From the NCBI RefSeq assembly GCF_022429645.1, contig NZ_CP092480.1, positions 523,501 to 587,500 on the forward strand: 64,000 nucleotides of DNA, written 5' to 3'. Positions 47,178 through 55,386 of this stretch are shown here, one piece after another. Below the pieces are notes generated by a model. That model was not told where the DNA came from. It did not search any database and was given only the letters and a program-made list of their open reading frames with translations. Made by a program: the position numbers and the translations under genes. The stretch is from Lutibacter sp. A80 (GTDB taxonomy: Bacteria > Bacteroidota > Bacteroidia > Flavobacteriales > Flavobacteriaceae). Positions within the stretch are counted from its first letter, which is position 1. The number at the start of each line of letters is the position of its first letter.

Positions 47178-47841
47178 CTACTTTAGCAACTCCTGTACTA
47201 GCTTTTTCAGCAATAACTGTTAAGTTTGGAAAGTAATTTTTTTGAATTGAAGGTTTTGGATCAATAAAATATACTGGAATTTTAGGCTCTACAAAATTAA
47301 TTAAGTTAGCAGCTGGATATACCTGCATAGATGTTCCAATAATAATAAGAATATCTGCTTTAGAGGTTATTTCTATTGCTTTTTCTAACATAGGAACTTC
47401 TTCTCCAAACCAAACAATATGTGGTCTTAATTGCGAATTCTCTTCACATAAATCACCTAATAAAAGATCTTTTTTCCAAGTGTAAATTAAGTGAGGGTTT
47501 TTAGTACTTCTAACTTTTAATAATTCTCCGTGTAAATGCAATACATTTTTACTACCAGCACGTTCGTGTAAATCATCTACATTTTGTGTAATAATATTTA
47601 CGTTATAGCTATTTTCCAGCGATACTAAGGCTTTATGTGCTAAATTAGGTGTAACTTCTAATAGTTGTTGTCTACGTTTATTATAGAAATCTAAAACCAA
47701 TTCTTTATTTTTATTCCAACCAATAGGAGATGCAACATCCATTACATCGTGTCCTTCCCAAAGTCCATCGCTACCTCTAAATGTATTAATTCCACTTTCT
47801 GCACTAATTCCTGCGCCAGTTAGTATTACAACTTTTTTCAT
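47155..47841 (-). CDS. cobB: SIR2-family NAD-dependent protein deacylase
   Basis: This 228-residue enzyme removes acyl groups from lysine using NAD. Motifs are GAGISAESGINTFRG at 9-23, TQNVDD at 85-90, catalytic H104 (LHLHG) and RPHIVWFGEEVP at 139-150. Tyr53 and Arg56 match the Y-x-x-R pair of succinyl-lysine deacylases (SIRT5/CobB). The four zinc Cys normally between the catalytic His and RPHxVWFGE are missing; only C132 remains. This seems common in flavobacterial homologues and does not argue for a pseudogene. Confidence 0.92.
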   Translation of the reverse strand: MKKVVILTGAGISAESGINTFRGSDGLWEGHDVMDVASPIGWNKNKELVLDFYNKRRQQLLEVTPNLAHKALVSLENSYNVNIITQNVDDLHERAGSKNVLHLHGELLKVRSTKNPHLIYTWKKDLLLGDLCEENSQLRPHIVWFGEEVPMLEKAIEITSKADILIIIGTSMQVYPAANLINFVEPKIPVYFIDPKPSIQKNYFPNLTVIAEKASTGVAKVVTELIDL

Positions 47842-47903
47842 ATAAATGTTTTAGAGTTTTATTAAATGCTATTTTGAATTTTTATTATTCAAAAGTAAAG
47901 ATT

Positions 47904-47911
47904 TATCTTTG
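47904..47911 (+). promoter_or_regulatory. -7 promoter element (TATCTTTG) of the TrmH-family gene
   Basis: TATCTTTG fits TAnnTTTG and ends 17 bases before the ATG at 47929, in the divergent region with the sirtuin gene. Confidence 0.45.
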
Positions 47912-47928
47912 AAAAAAGATAATTTTAG

Positions 47929-48606
47929 ATGGTAGATGAGAAGTATATTGAATATTTAGAGCAATTTGTTACTGAAAAAAGAAGAAACCTATTTGAAAAG
48001 GTGCTAAGCGAACGTACAAGACATTTTACGGTTGCAATTGAAGACATTTTTCAACCTCATAATGCTAGTGCTGTTGTTAGAACTTGCGATATTTTTGGAA
48101 TTCAAGATATGCATGTAATTGAGGATAAATATAAATTTTATGCCTCTAGATTGGTTGCAAAAGGAGCTCAGAAATGGATTGACTTTTCTATGTATAATCA
48201 AAAAAACACCAATAATACGCTAGATTGTATTTCGGCTTTAAAAGAAAAAGGCTATAAAATAATTGCTACTACACCACATAATGAATCTTGTTTATTGCAA
48301 GATTTTGATATTTCAGAAAAAGCAGCGTTCTTTTTTGGAGTTGAAAAAGAAGGACTTTCTAAAGACGTGATGGATAATGCAGATGGTTATTTAAAAATAC
48401 CAATGGTTGGTTTTACAGAGAGTTTAAATATCTCTGTTGCTGCTGCAATTATTCTTCAAAATATGAATCAGAAATTAAAAGCCTCAACTATCGATTGGCA
48501 ACTTACAGAAATTGAGAAAAGAGAAAAATATCAAGATTGGTTAGAGAAATCCATTAAAAGTATTAGAAAAATAAAGGAAGTATATTTTAATGAAAATAAA
48601 CTTTAA
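47929..48606 (+). CDS. trmH: TrmH-family (SpoU) tRNA 2'-O-methyltransferase
   Basis: This 225-residue SPOUT methylase is probably specific for Gm18 of tRNA. The three SpoU motifs are present: NASAVVRTCDIFGI, FFGVEKEGLS and IPMVGFTESLNISVAAAII. The extended N- and C-terminal helices (LSERTRHFTVAIEDI; KYQDWLEKSI) match TrmH rather than the rRNA methylase RlmB. It is a single gene with a strong terminator. Confidence 0.88.
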   Translation: MVDEKYIEYLEQFVTEKRRNLFEKVLSERTRHFTVAIEDIFQPHNASAVVRTCDIFGIQDMHVIEDKYKFYASRLVAKGAQKWIDFSMYNQKNTNNTLDCISALKEKGYKIIATTPHNESCLLQDFDISEKAAFFFGVEKEGLSKDVMDNADGYLKIPMVGFTESLNISVAAAIILQNMNQKLKASTIDWQLTEIEKREKYQDWLEKSIKSIRKIKEVYFNENKL

Positions 48607-48610
48607 AACA

Positions 48611-48647
48611 AAAAAAGTAGTTAATTATACATATTAACTACTTTTTT
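48611..48647. terminator. Bidirectional terminator between the TrmH gene and the BtuG-like gene
   Basis: AAAAAAGTAGTTAAT (48611-48625) pairs perfectly with ATTAACTACTTTTTT (48633-48647) around a seven-base loop. It lies between convergent genes and has T runs in both directions. Confidence 0.85.
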
Positions 48648-48670
48648 ATAAAAATTAAGCTGCTTTTTGT

Positions 48671-49975
48671 TTATTGATATAATTCTTTATAATTAAAAAC
48701 AAAGTCAGTAGGAGCAGTTCCTATGTTTTCAAACTTATTTAATTCTTGGCCTTCTTCATTAAAAATCAGCATTACACTATTACTCATATCAAAAAAGTCT
48801 GTTACACCGGCTAAATAAATGTCTTCAGTTTTAGGATGAATTTTAAGCGCTGTAGTAAAAAATAGGTTGTAATTAAATGGTGTTATAAATAATTCTTGAG
48901 TTTTATTTTCGTTATTAAAACGATGAATGTTTCCTGTTGAAGTTTCTTGCCAATAAAAATATTTTGAATTAGCTGAAGTCAACATTCCATTACGATATAA
49001 TTTTACATCAGTACCTAATTTTACGGTTTCTGCAATAGATAAATCAGCGTTTAATTTTACAAATGTAGCTTCTTCATTTCTACCTTCTGTAGCAATCCAA
49101 ATATTGTTATTTGCATCGGTAACAATTCCTGAAACATTATCTGAAAATGTAAGTATTTCATTTACAGACTCAGTAGTTGTATCAAATTCTTTTACTGAAT
49201 TTCCATCAGCAATAAGCAATTTATTTTCTATAGCTAAAACAGCCGATTGTATAGCAGGAATATCTGAAATACCATCTATTTTATTTTGAATTGCAGCATT
49301 TGTAAAATCTACATTATAAAGTAATCTGGTACTACTGTAAGCGCTTAAAATATATGCTTTATCATTATCTACTAGTGAAATATATGCTGGATTTCTAGCT
49401 TCGGAAGTAGAAATAGTTTCTTCAAGTTTTAAAGTTTCAGCGTTTGTAACAGTTATATAATTAGTACCACTTTGTGAAACGAAGTAAAGTTTATTATCTG
49501 AAATTTGTCCACTAATTAAATCGAATCCTAATGTTTTATCTGGATTTTCTAGTTGAAAAACTTTAGATGTAAATATTGAATCTTTTAAGAATCCAACAGT
49601 TCCATTATCGTTTTCAGAAGAAGCAGAAACAATAAAAACACCTTCTGCATATTTTCCAAAAACACGGATGTTATATATTAAGGTTTCTTTACCTGCTGAA
49701 TTTTCAACAACTAATTTTAATTCGTTTTCACCAATTGAATTTGATAAGAACGTATAAGTTGGTTCAGTTGATACAATTTCATCATTTAGAAGCCAATTTA
49801 TAGTAGTTTCTGTTAAATTTTCTATTTCAGGATTTAATACTATTGCTTCTTCAAAATCTAATTGGTAATTTGTTTTTTGAGCTAAAATTTTTGGGGCAAA
49901 TAGCGAATTGTCTTCAGAACAAGACATAAAAACAAGTGTAAACAGCGTTATGCTGAAAATTAATTTAAGTTTCAT
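48671..49975 (-). CDS. DUF5074/YncE-type beta-propeller lipoprotein under B12 riboswitch control, BtuG-like
   Basis: This is a 434-residue lipoprotein (lipobox TLVFMSC19-SED). Residues ~30-105 look like an Ig/PKD-type domain (INWLLNDEIVS..., ENELKLVVENSAGK). The rest has repeated beta-propeller strands (DNKLYFVSQSGTNYITV; DNDKAYILSAYSS; ANNNIWIATEGR; TEDIYLAGVTDF). A cobalamin riboswitch sits directly upstream on the same strand, which ties the gene to vitamin B12. Bacteroides BtuG is a surface beta-propeller lipoprotein that captures B12 for the TonB receptor BtuB. I infer that role here. No btuB adjoins it; the transcript ends at the terminator at 48611-48647. Confidence 0.8.
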   Translation of the reverse strand: MKLKLIFSITLFTLVFMSCSEDNSLFAPKILAQKTNYQLDFEEAIVLNPEIENLTETTINWLLNDEIVSTEPTYTFLSNSIGENELKLVVENSAGKETLIYNIRVFGKYAEGVFIVSASSENDNGTVGFLKDSIFTSKVFQLENPDKTLGFDLISGQISDNKLYFVSQSGTNYITVTNAETLKLEETISTSEARNPAYISLVDNDKAYILSAYSSTRLLYNVDFTNAAIQNKIDGISDIPAIQSAVLAIENKLLIADGNSVKEFDTTTESVNEILTFSDNVSGIVTDANNNIWIATEGRNEEATFVKLNADLSIAETVKLGTDVKLYRNGMLTSANSKYFYWQETSTGNIHRFNNENKTQELFITPFNYNLFFTTALKIHPKTEDIYLAGVTDFFDMSNSVMLIFNEEGQELNKFENIGTAPTDFVFNYKELYQ

Positions 49976-50026
49976 TTTATTTGTTAATTTATATGGTTAC
50001 AACAATATAAACCTTAGGTAATAAAT

Positions 50027-50072
50027 ATGGTAGTATACAATAACGTACCATAAGCTTTTATTCCCGAAAGCT
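50027..50072 (-). promoter_or_regulatory. Hairpins between the riboswitch aptamer and the start codon
   Basis: Two stems lie between the aptamer and the gene: AAGCTTT with AAAGCTT near 50052-50073, and ATGGTA with TACCAT at 50027-50051. They may form the expression platform. Neither is followed by a U run, so control of translation rather than termination is more likely. Confidence 0.35.
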
Positions 50073-50090
50073 TTGATATTTAATATGTAT

Positions 50091-50262
50091 TTAGGCAGGT
50101 TTCCTGACTGATTTCAGCTTTATTTACCTTCCCATTTTAAAAAAAACAGTGGTTGTGGTAAAGCCATTTCGGTGAAAAAATCACCTGTGAAATTTACAGT
50201 AGCGGGTACTGTTCAGAGTTTTCATCTGATTCCCTTTTAAACTTATAAAGTCACCTAAAAAC
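50091..50262 (-). ncRNA. Cobalamin (AdoCbl-type) riboswitch
   Basis: On the minus strand the conserved blocks occur in order: GGGAATCAGATGAAAACTCTG, then GAACAGTACCCGCTACTGTAA, then GGGAAGG, and finally the B12 box AGTCAGGAAACCTGCC (50094-50109). The paired elements and spacing fit the long AdoCbl class. The riboswitch precedes the BtuG-like lipoprotein gene. Gene expression should fall when cobalamin is abundant. Confidence 0.93.
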
Positions 50263-50266
50263 GCCG

Positions 50267-50274
50267 CAAAGTTA
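50267..50274 (-). promoter_or_regulatory. -7 promoter element (TAACTTTG) of the riboswitch transcript
   Basis: TAACTTTG on the minus strand matches TAnnTTTG and would start transcription near 50262, at the 5' edge of the riboswitch. Confidence 0.6.
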
Positions 50275-50425
50275 ATTGTTTTTTTTCTATGAATTTCCTT
50301 TTAGATATAATAAAAAAGAAACAATTTAAGTAGCGTTAAGTGTCAATTAGTTATGTTTAAAAGTATAGTGAAGTAGTGTTTTAAATAGGTGCTATTTTGT
50401 GTAAATAGCTACTTAAATTTGGGTT
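50275..50425. other. Intergenic segment beyond the riboswitch promoter
   Basis: Within the 450-bp gap from 49976 to 50425 the riboswitch transcript fills the left part. The remaining 150 bp hold an imperfect hairpin around 50373-50418 (TTTAAATAGGTGCTATTT against AAATAGCTACTTAAATTT). This could end the minus-strand gene at 50426. No gene was seen. Confidence 0.4.
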
Positions 50426-50797
50426 TTATTCAACTTTAATAGCTTCAATAATAGCATTAGATTCACAATTAATAACTGTAAGTGTAATGTTTTTTAGGCT
50501 ATCAATTCCTTTGATATTATATTGATATAGGCAACTGTCTAATTTAATTTTATGAGCTAAATCTACATCTCCATTTTTTAGAATTTGAGAAATATATGCG
50601 GTATCAATTTTTTTGGTATTTAAAATAGTCAATGCATTTTCAGAAAAAATACGTTCTTTTATTCTAATATTTTTTAATACACGTGCGTTTGGTCCATAAT
50701 CAAAAGTCGTATTTTTTTTACCCCAGATAAATATTACAATAATAATTCCTATAATTAATCCACCTAAAAAGAAAGGCAAGCGTTGTTTAAATGTCAT
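50426..50797 (-). CDS. Membrane-anchored small protein, DUF4258-like
   Basis: This 123-residue protein has one N-terminal membrane segment (about 9-26) and a small soluble domain, presumably periplasmic. The pattern YGPNARVLKNIRIKERIFS is one I associate with a flavobacterial DUF4258-type family that follows the alanine dehydrogenase-like gene. Function is unknown. It starts 4 bp after that gene's stop, so the two are probably co-transcribed with tsaE. Confidence 0.7.
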   Translation of the reverse strand: MTFKQRLPFFLGGLIIGIIIVIFIWGKKNTTFDYGPNARVLKNIRIKERIFSENALTILNTKKIDTAYISQILKNGDVDLAHKIKLDSCLYQYNIKGIDSLKNITLTVINCESNAIIEAIKVE

Positions 50798-50801
50798 AAT
50801 T

Positions 50802-52004
50802 TTATATAAATAATAAGTTTATATCTCTAAAAGGAATATTAAACCAATCTGCAACAGATTTGTTAGTTAAGATTCCGTGGTAAAAATACATTCCTTTTTG
50901 TAAACTTTTATTAAATCTTACTGCATTTTCAAATCCACCTTCTTCAGCTATATTAGAAAGGTAGGGTGTAAAAATATTACTTATTGATAATGAGGCTGTT
51001 CTAGAATATCTAGAAGGGATATTTGGTACACAGTAATGAGATACGCCATATTTTTCTATAATTGGATTTTTATGTGAAGTTATTTCAGAAGTCTCAAAAC
51101 AACCACCACGATCAATACTTACATCAACTATTACAGCACCTGTTTTCATTTGTTCAACCATTGTTTCTGTAACAATTACAGGAGAACGAGAACTACCTCT
51201 TATTGCACCAATGGCAATATCGCAACGCATTAATGCTTTTTGTAGTGTTTTAGGTTGTATTGTTGACGTGTAAATTGGTCTTCCTAAATTGTGTTGTATG
51301 CTTCTTAATTTAGATATGGAATTGTCAAAAATCTTAACATTTGCACCTAAACCAATGGCTGAACGTGCAGCAAATTCAGCTACAGTTCCTGCGCCTAATA
51401 TAACAACTTCGGTAGGAGGTACTCCACTAATATTTCCTAAAAGCAAACCATTTCCGTCTTGGTCTTTACTCATCATTTCAGCAGCTATTAGTATAGAGGC
51501 AGTACCGGCAATTTCACTTAACGATTTTACAACAGAATACACACCATGTTCATCTCTAATATAATCAAAAGCAATGGCTGTAATACGTTTATTAGCTAAA
51601 GCCTCAAAATATTTTTTAGATTGGGTTTTAAGTTGTAAAGCAGAAAAGATGATGCTTTGTGGATTAATTAATTTAATTTCGTCTAGAGATGGTGGTTCAA
51701 CTTTTAAAATAATATGACATCCAAATACTTCTTTAATATCATAAGAAATTTTAGCTCCAGCTTCTGAGTATTCTTTATCAGAAAAATTAGCACCATCACC
51801 AGCTCCAGTTTCAATAACAAATTTATGTCCTTGGTTAATTAAAGCTGCAACGGCATCTGGAGTTAAACAAACACGTTTTTCTTGATAATGAGTTTCTTTA
51901 GGAATTCCAATAACAAGTGCTCCTTTTTGTTTTGTAATTTCTAAGGTTTCTTCTAGAGGAATTAACTCATGTTTACTAAATGGTGAAGTGATTTGTTTAC
52001 CCAT
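50802..52004 (-). CDS. ald: Alanine dehydrogenase-like NAD(P)-dependent enzyme
   Basis: This is a 400-residue member of the alanine dehydrogenase/PNT family, which interconverts alanine and pyruvate. IGIPKETHYQEKRVCLTP opens the catalytic domain, K101 (LKVEPP) fits the substrate Lys, and GAGTVAEFAARSAIGLGA is the nucleotide-binding loop. In classic enzymes the next motif has a catalytic His (YLHLA); here it reads SALQLKTQ with Gln124. The Bacteroidota branch may share this, so the exact reaction is less certain. A ~30-residue N-terminal extension is also unlike classic Ald. It overlaps tsaE by 8 bp. Confidence 0.85.
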   Translation of the reverse strand: MGKQITSPFSKHELIPLEETLEITKQKGALVIGIPKETHYQEKRVCLTPDAVAALINQGHKFVIETGAGDGANFSDKEYSEAGAKISYDIKEVFGCHIILKVEPPSLDEIKLINPQSIIFSALQLKTQSKKYFEALANKRITAIAFDYIRDEHGVYSVVKSLSEIAGTASILIAAEMMSKDQDGNGLLLGNISGVPPTEVVILGAGTVAEFAARSAIGLGANVKIFDNSISKLRSIQHNLGRPIYTSTIQPKTLQKALMRCDIAIGAIRGSSRSPVIVTETMVEQMKTGAVIVDVSIDRGGCFETSEITSHKNPIIEKYGVSHYCVPNIPSRYSRTASLSISNIFTPYLSNIAEEGGFENAVRFNKSLQKGMYFYHGILTNKSVADWFNIPFRDINLLFI

Positions 52005-52413
52005 TATTTTTGACTTCTATAGTTCGTAGTTGGTTTTCTGTTGTGGTAATTTTAATTATTACCGAGTTTAAAGGTAGTAAATTTTCTACTTTATTTGGCC
52101 ATTCAACTAAACACCAACAATTACTGTAAAAATATTCTTCAATCCCCATATCCATAGCTTCTTCTTCTTTATCAATTCTATAAAAATCAAAATGATAAAC
52201 TTTTTCGTTATTTAAACTATGATATTCGTTTACTAAAGAGAAAGTAGGGGAACTTACGGTATCTAAAACACCTAATTTTTTTACAATTTCTTTTATAAGT
52301 GTTGTTTTACCAACACCCATTTCGCCATAAAAAAGCAGCACTTTATGTTTAGAAAATTCAATAACTTCTTCTGCAATTAGAGGAAGTTCTTCTAGTGTGT
52401 AGTTTTTTATCAT
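51997..52413 (-). CDS. tsaE: tRNA threonylcarbamoyladenosine biosynthesis ATPase TsaE
   Basis: This 138-residue P-loop protein supports TsaB/TsaD in t6A37 synthesis. Walker A is GEMGVGKTT at 30-38. The family motifs SSPTFSLVNEY, HFDFYRI and LVEWPNKVENLLP follow in order. Its 3' end overlaps the alanine dehydrogenase-like gene by 8 bp, a coupling seen in other flavobacteria. Confidence 0.95.
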   Translation of the reverse strand: MIKNYTLEELPLIAEEVIEFSKHKVLLFYGEMGVGKTTLIKEIVKKLGVLDTVSSPTFSLVNEYHSLNNEKVYHFDFYRIDKEEEAMDMGIEEYFYSNCWCLVEWPNKVENLLPLNSVIIKITTTENQLRTIEVKNNG

Positions 52414-52530
52414 ATATAATTTGGTTAATAGTTAATAGGTTGAATGGCTTTATAGCAAAATTAAGATTTTAAAATGATTTTATTTATAATCTGTATTCTT
52501 TTCAACCTATAAACTCTTTACTTGTTTTGC

Positions 52531-54081
52531 TTATTTTGGCACAAATATAGCACAAGGAATTATCATTTCCTCTAAAGAAATACCTCCATGTTGGTAGGTG
52601 TTTCTATAATATTTTACAAAGTGATTGTAATTATTTGGATACGCAAAAAAGTAATCTTCTTTAGCAAAAATAAAAGAACTATTTAAACTTAAAGAAGGTA
52701 ATAAAATGTCTTTAGGATTTTTTACTGCATATACCTCTTTATCTTCATAAGAAAGACTTTTACCAGTTTTATACCTTAAATTTGAACTGATATTTTTATC
52801 GCCAATTACTTTTGAAGGAGCTTTGGAATTTATGGTACCATGGTCTGTAGTAATTATTAATTTTAATCCTAATTTTTGTGCTTTTTGAATCATATCTAAC
52901 AAAGGGGAGTTTAAAAACCAACTATTTGTTAAAGATCTATAGGCTTTATCGTCACTAGCTAACTCTTTAATAACTTCCATTTCTGTTTTGGCATGAGAGA
53001 TCATATCAACAAAATTATAGACAACAACTGTTAAATCATTTTCTTTTAAAGTATTAAAATTATCAGCTAAATTTTTTCCAGATTTTAAATTAGTTATTTT
53101 ATAATATTCAAATTTAATAGTTTCTCTAAGTCGTTTTAATTGAGTATCTAAAAATTCTTTTTCGTGTAAGTTTTTACCACCTTCATCGGTGTCGTTTTTC
53201 CATAAATCTGGATGTTTTTGCTCCATTTCTAAAGGCATTAAGCCTGAGAAAATTGCATTTCTAGCATATTGTGTAGCCGTTGGTAAAATACTTAAATAAG
53301 GAGTTTCTTGTTGTTTTTTGTAATATTTGTTAATTGTTTTTTCAATAATATTAAATTGGTCGTAACGTAAGTTATCAATTACAACTAATAGTGTTCCTTT
53401 TGAGTTTTTAACTTCAGGAATTATTATTTTTTTAAATAAGGTATTTGATAAGATTGGAGCTTCTTCGTCATTATTAATCCAATCTTTATAATTTTTTTTG
53501 ATAAATTTAAAAAATAAAGAATTTGCTTCTTGCTTCTGACTTTCTAGAATTTCAACCATTCCAGAATCATTAATATTTTCTAATTCTAGCTCCCAATAAA
53601 CTAATTTTTTATAAACAGTAATCCATTCGTCATAAGAATTTACCATTGCCAAATCCATAGCAATTTTTCTAAATTCTTGTTGATAATTAGAAGTTGTTTT
53701 TTCTGAAACCAAGCGAGAAAGGTCTAAATTCTTTTTAAGGCTCAGTAAAATTTGATTTGGATTTACTGGTTTTATTAAGTAATCTGCAATTTTATTACCA
53801 ATGGCATCTTCCATAATATATTCTTCTTCACTTTTAGTAATCATTACTATTGGAAGATTGGCACGTTTGCTTTTAATTTCGGTTAAAGTTTCTAGCCCAC
53901 TTAAACCAGGCATGTTTTCATCTAAAAAAACAATATCGTAATTATTTTCTTCACATAAATCAATGGCATCTGCACCATTATTACATTTTGTAACGGCATA
54001 TCCTTTTTTTTCTAAAAATAGAATATGTGGTTTTAGTAAATCAATTTCATCATCTACCCATAAAATACTTATTTCACTCAT
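52531..54081 (-). CDS. porX: PorX: response regulator with alkaline-phosphatase/PglZ-type output domain
   Basis: This 516-residue protein is the response regulator that, with PorY, controls T9SS gene expression in Bacteroidota. The receiver domain covers 1-120, with acidic D10-D11, phospho-acceptor D54 (FLDENMPG) and K104 (LIKPVN). After a helical linker the rest is a PglZ/alkaline-phosphatase-like domain (VVIDNLRYDQF; IITTDHGT). The P. gingivalis homologue is a zinc phosphodiesterase acting on oligonucleotides. It fits the T9SS-exported lyase in this window. It is divergent from the HD gene. Confidence 0.95.
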   Translation of the reverse strand: MSEISILWVDDEIDLLKPHILFLEKKGYAVTKCNNGADAIDLCEENNYDIVFLDENMPGLSGLETLTEIKSKRANLPIVMITKSEEEYIMEDAIGNKIADYLIKPVNPNQILLSLKKNLDLSRLVSEKTTSNYQQEFRKIAMDLAMVNSYDEWITVYKKLVYWELELENINDSGMVEILESQKQEANSLFFKFIKKNYKDWINNDEEAPILSNTLFKKIIIPEVKNSKGTLLVVIDNLRYDQFNIIEKTINKYYKKQQETPYLSILPTATQYARNAIFSGLMPLEMEQKHPDLWKNDTDEGGKNLHEKEFLDTQLKRLRETIKFEYYKITNLKSGKNLADNFNTLKENDLTVVVYNFVDMISHAKTEMEVIKELASDDKAYRSLTNSWFLNSPLLDMIQKAQKLGLKLIITTDHGTINSKAPSKVIGDKNISSNLRYKTGKSLSYEDKEVYAVKNPKDILLPSLSLNSSFIFAKEDYFFAYPNNYNHFVKYYRNTYQHGGISLEEMIIPCAIFVPK

Positions 54082-54090
54082 ATTGTTTGT

Positions 54091-54098
54091 TATCTTTG
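54091..54098 (+). promoter_or_regulatory. -7 promoter element (TATCTTTG) of the HD-domain gene
   Basis: TATCTTTG followed by CAC fits TAnnTTTG and lies 25 bases before the TTG start at 54124, in the 42-bp gap shared with porX. Confidence 0.5.
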
Positions 54099-54123
54099 CA
54101 CTGTTATTACTAAAATACTTGTT

Positions 54124-55353
54124 TTGAACGATAAAAACACGAACAAACTTAAAATATTAAACGATCCAATTTATGGATTTATTACTATTCCAAATGCATT
54201 AATATACGATTTAATAGAACACCCTTATTTTCAGCGTTTAAGAAGAATATCTCAAATGGGGATGTCTTATTTAGTATATCCTGGTGCACATCATACACGG
54301 TTTCATCATGCTTTAGGTTGTATGCATTTAATGCAAAAAACGGTCCATATTTTAAAATTTAAAGGTGTGGAAATTTCCGAAGAAGAAGCAAATGCACTTT
54401 ATATAGCAATTTTATTACACGATATTGGGCACGGACCTTTTTCACATGCCTTAGAAAAAAGTATTGCTACAGGTATAAACCATGAAACAATTTCATTAAA
54501 ATTTATGGAAGCGTTAAATGTTGATTTTAAAGGTAAATTAAGTTTAGCTATAACTATTTTTAAAGGAGATTATCCTCGTAAGTTTTTACATCAATTAATT
54601 GCAAGTCAGTTAGATATGGATCGGTTAGACTATTTAAAAAGAGATAGTTTTTATACAGGTGTTTCTGAAGGAAATATAAATTCTGAACGATTAATAACCA
54701 TGTTAAATGTAATAGATGATGAATTAGTTGTTGAAGAAAAAGGTATTTATTCTGTAGAAAAATTTATTGTAGCAAGACGTTTAATGTATTGGCAAGTATA
54801 CCTTCATAAAACGGGACTAGGAGCTGAAAAACAACTAGAAAGAGTATTAATGCGCGCAAAAGAATTAGTGTTAAATGGAGCTAAATTACCAGCTAGTAAA
54901 GCATTTAATTACTTTTTAATCAACCAAATAGATGAAGCTAATTTTACAACAAAAACATTAAAAATATTTGCCAAGTTAGATAATTATGATGTTTTGGCTT
55001 CTATAAAAGAATGGATTTCTAATGAAGATTTTATTCTTTCAAAACTCTCAGAAAGTTTAATTAATAGAATATTACCTAAAGTTGTATTGCAAAATAAACC
55101 TTTTAGAAAAGAGGAAGTTCAACGTGTAAAAGACCTTGTAAAAAAGAATTTTAATTTAAGTAATAAAGAAGTAGATTATTTAGTTTACAATGGTAAAATT
55201 TGTAATCAGGCATACGATTCAACTAAAAATACAATAAAATTACTATTTAAAAATGGAGAAGTTAAAGATGTTGTTGAAGTATCAGATCATTTTAATATTC
55301 AGGCACTTTCTAAACCCGTAAATAAGTATTATTTGTGTTATCCTAAGAAATAG
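54124..55353 (+). CDS. HD-domain phosphohydrolase
   Basis: This 409-residue metal-dependent hydrolase is of the dGTPase-like/YdfH group. The HD core has HPYFQRLRRISQMGM, HTRFHHALGCMHLM, ILLHDIGHGPFSHALE and SQLDMDRLDYLKRDS. Relatives act on nucleotides; the substrate here is unknown. It probably starts with TTG (54124), because the conserved KILNDPIYGF lies near the N-terminus and no ATG precedes it. It is 33 bp upstream of lpxD, same strand. Confidence 0.9.
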   Translation: MNDKNTNKLKILNDPIYGFITIPNALIYDLIEHPYFQRLRRISQMGMSYLVYPGAHHTRFHHALGCMHLMQKTVHILKFKGVEISEEEANALYIAILLHDIGHGPFSHALEKSIATGINHETISLKFMEALNVDFKGKLSLAITIFKGDYPRKFLHQLIASQLDMDRLDYLKRDSFYTGVSEGNINSERLITMLNVIDDELVVEEKGIYSVEKFIVARRLMYWQVYLHKTGLGAEKQLERVLMRAKELVLNGAKLPASKAFNYFLINQIDEANFTTKTLKIFAKLDNYDVLASIKEWISNEDFILSKLSESLINRILPKVVLQNKPFRKEEVQRVKDLVKKNFNLSNKEVDYLVYNGKICNQAYDSTKNTIKLLFKNGEVKDVVEVSDHFNIQALSKPVNKYYLCYPKK

Positions 55354-55373
55354 GTATAATGATTCTTTTTTTT

Positions 55374-55381
55374 TACTTTTG
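55374..55381 (+). promoter_or_regulatory. -7 promoter element (TACTTTTG) of the lipid A cluster
   Basis: TACTTTTG matches TAnnTTTG and only five bases (CAACA) separate it from the lpxD ATG, so lpxD may be translated from a leaderless transcript, as proposed for mnmE. Confidence 0.45.
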
Positions 55382-55386
55382 CAACA

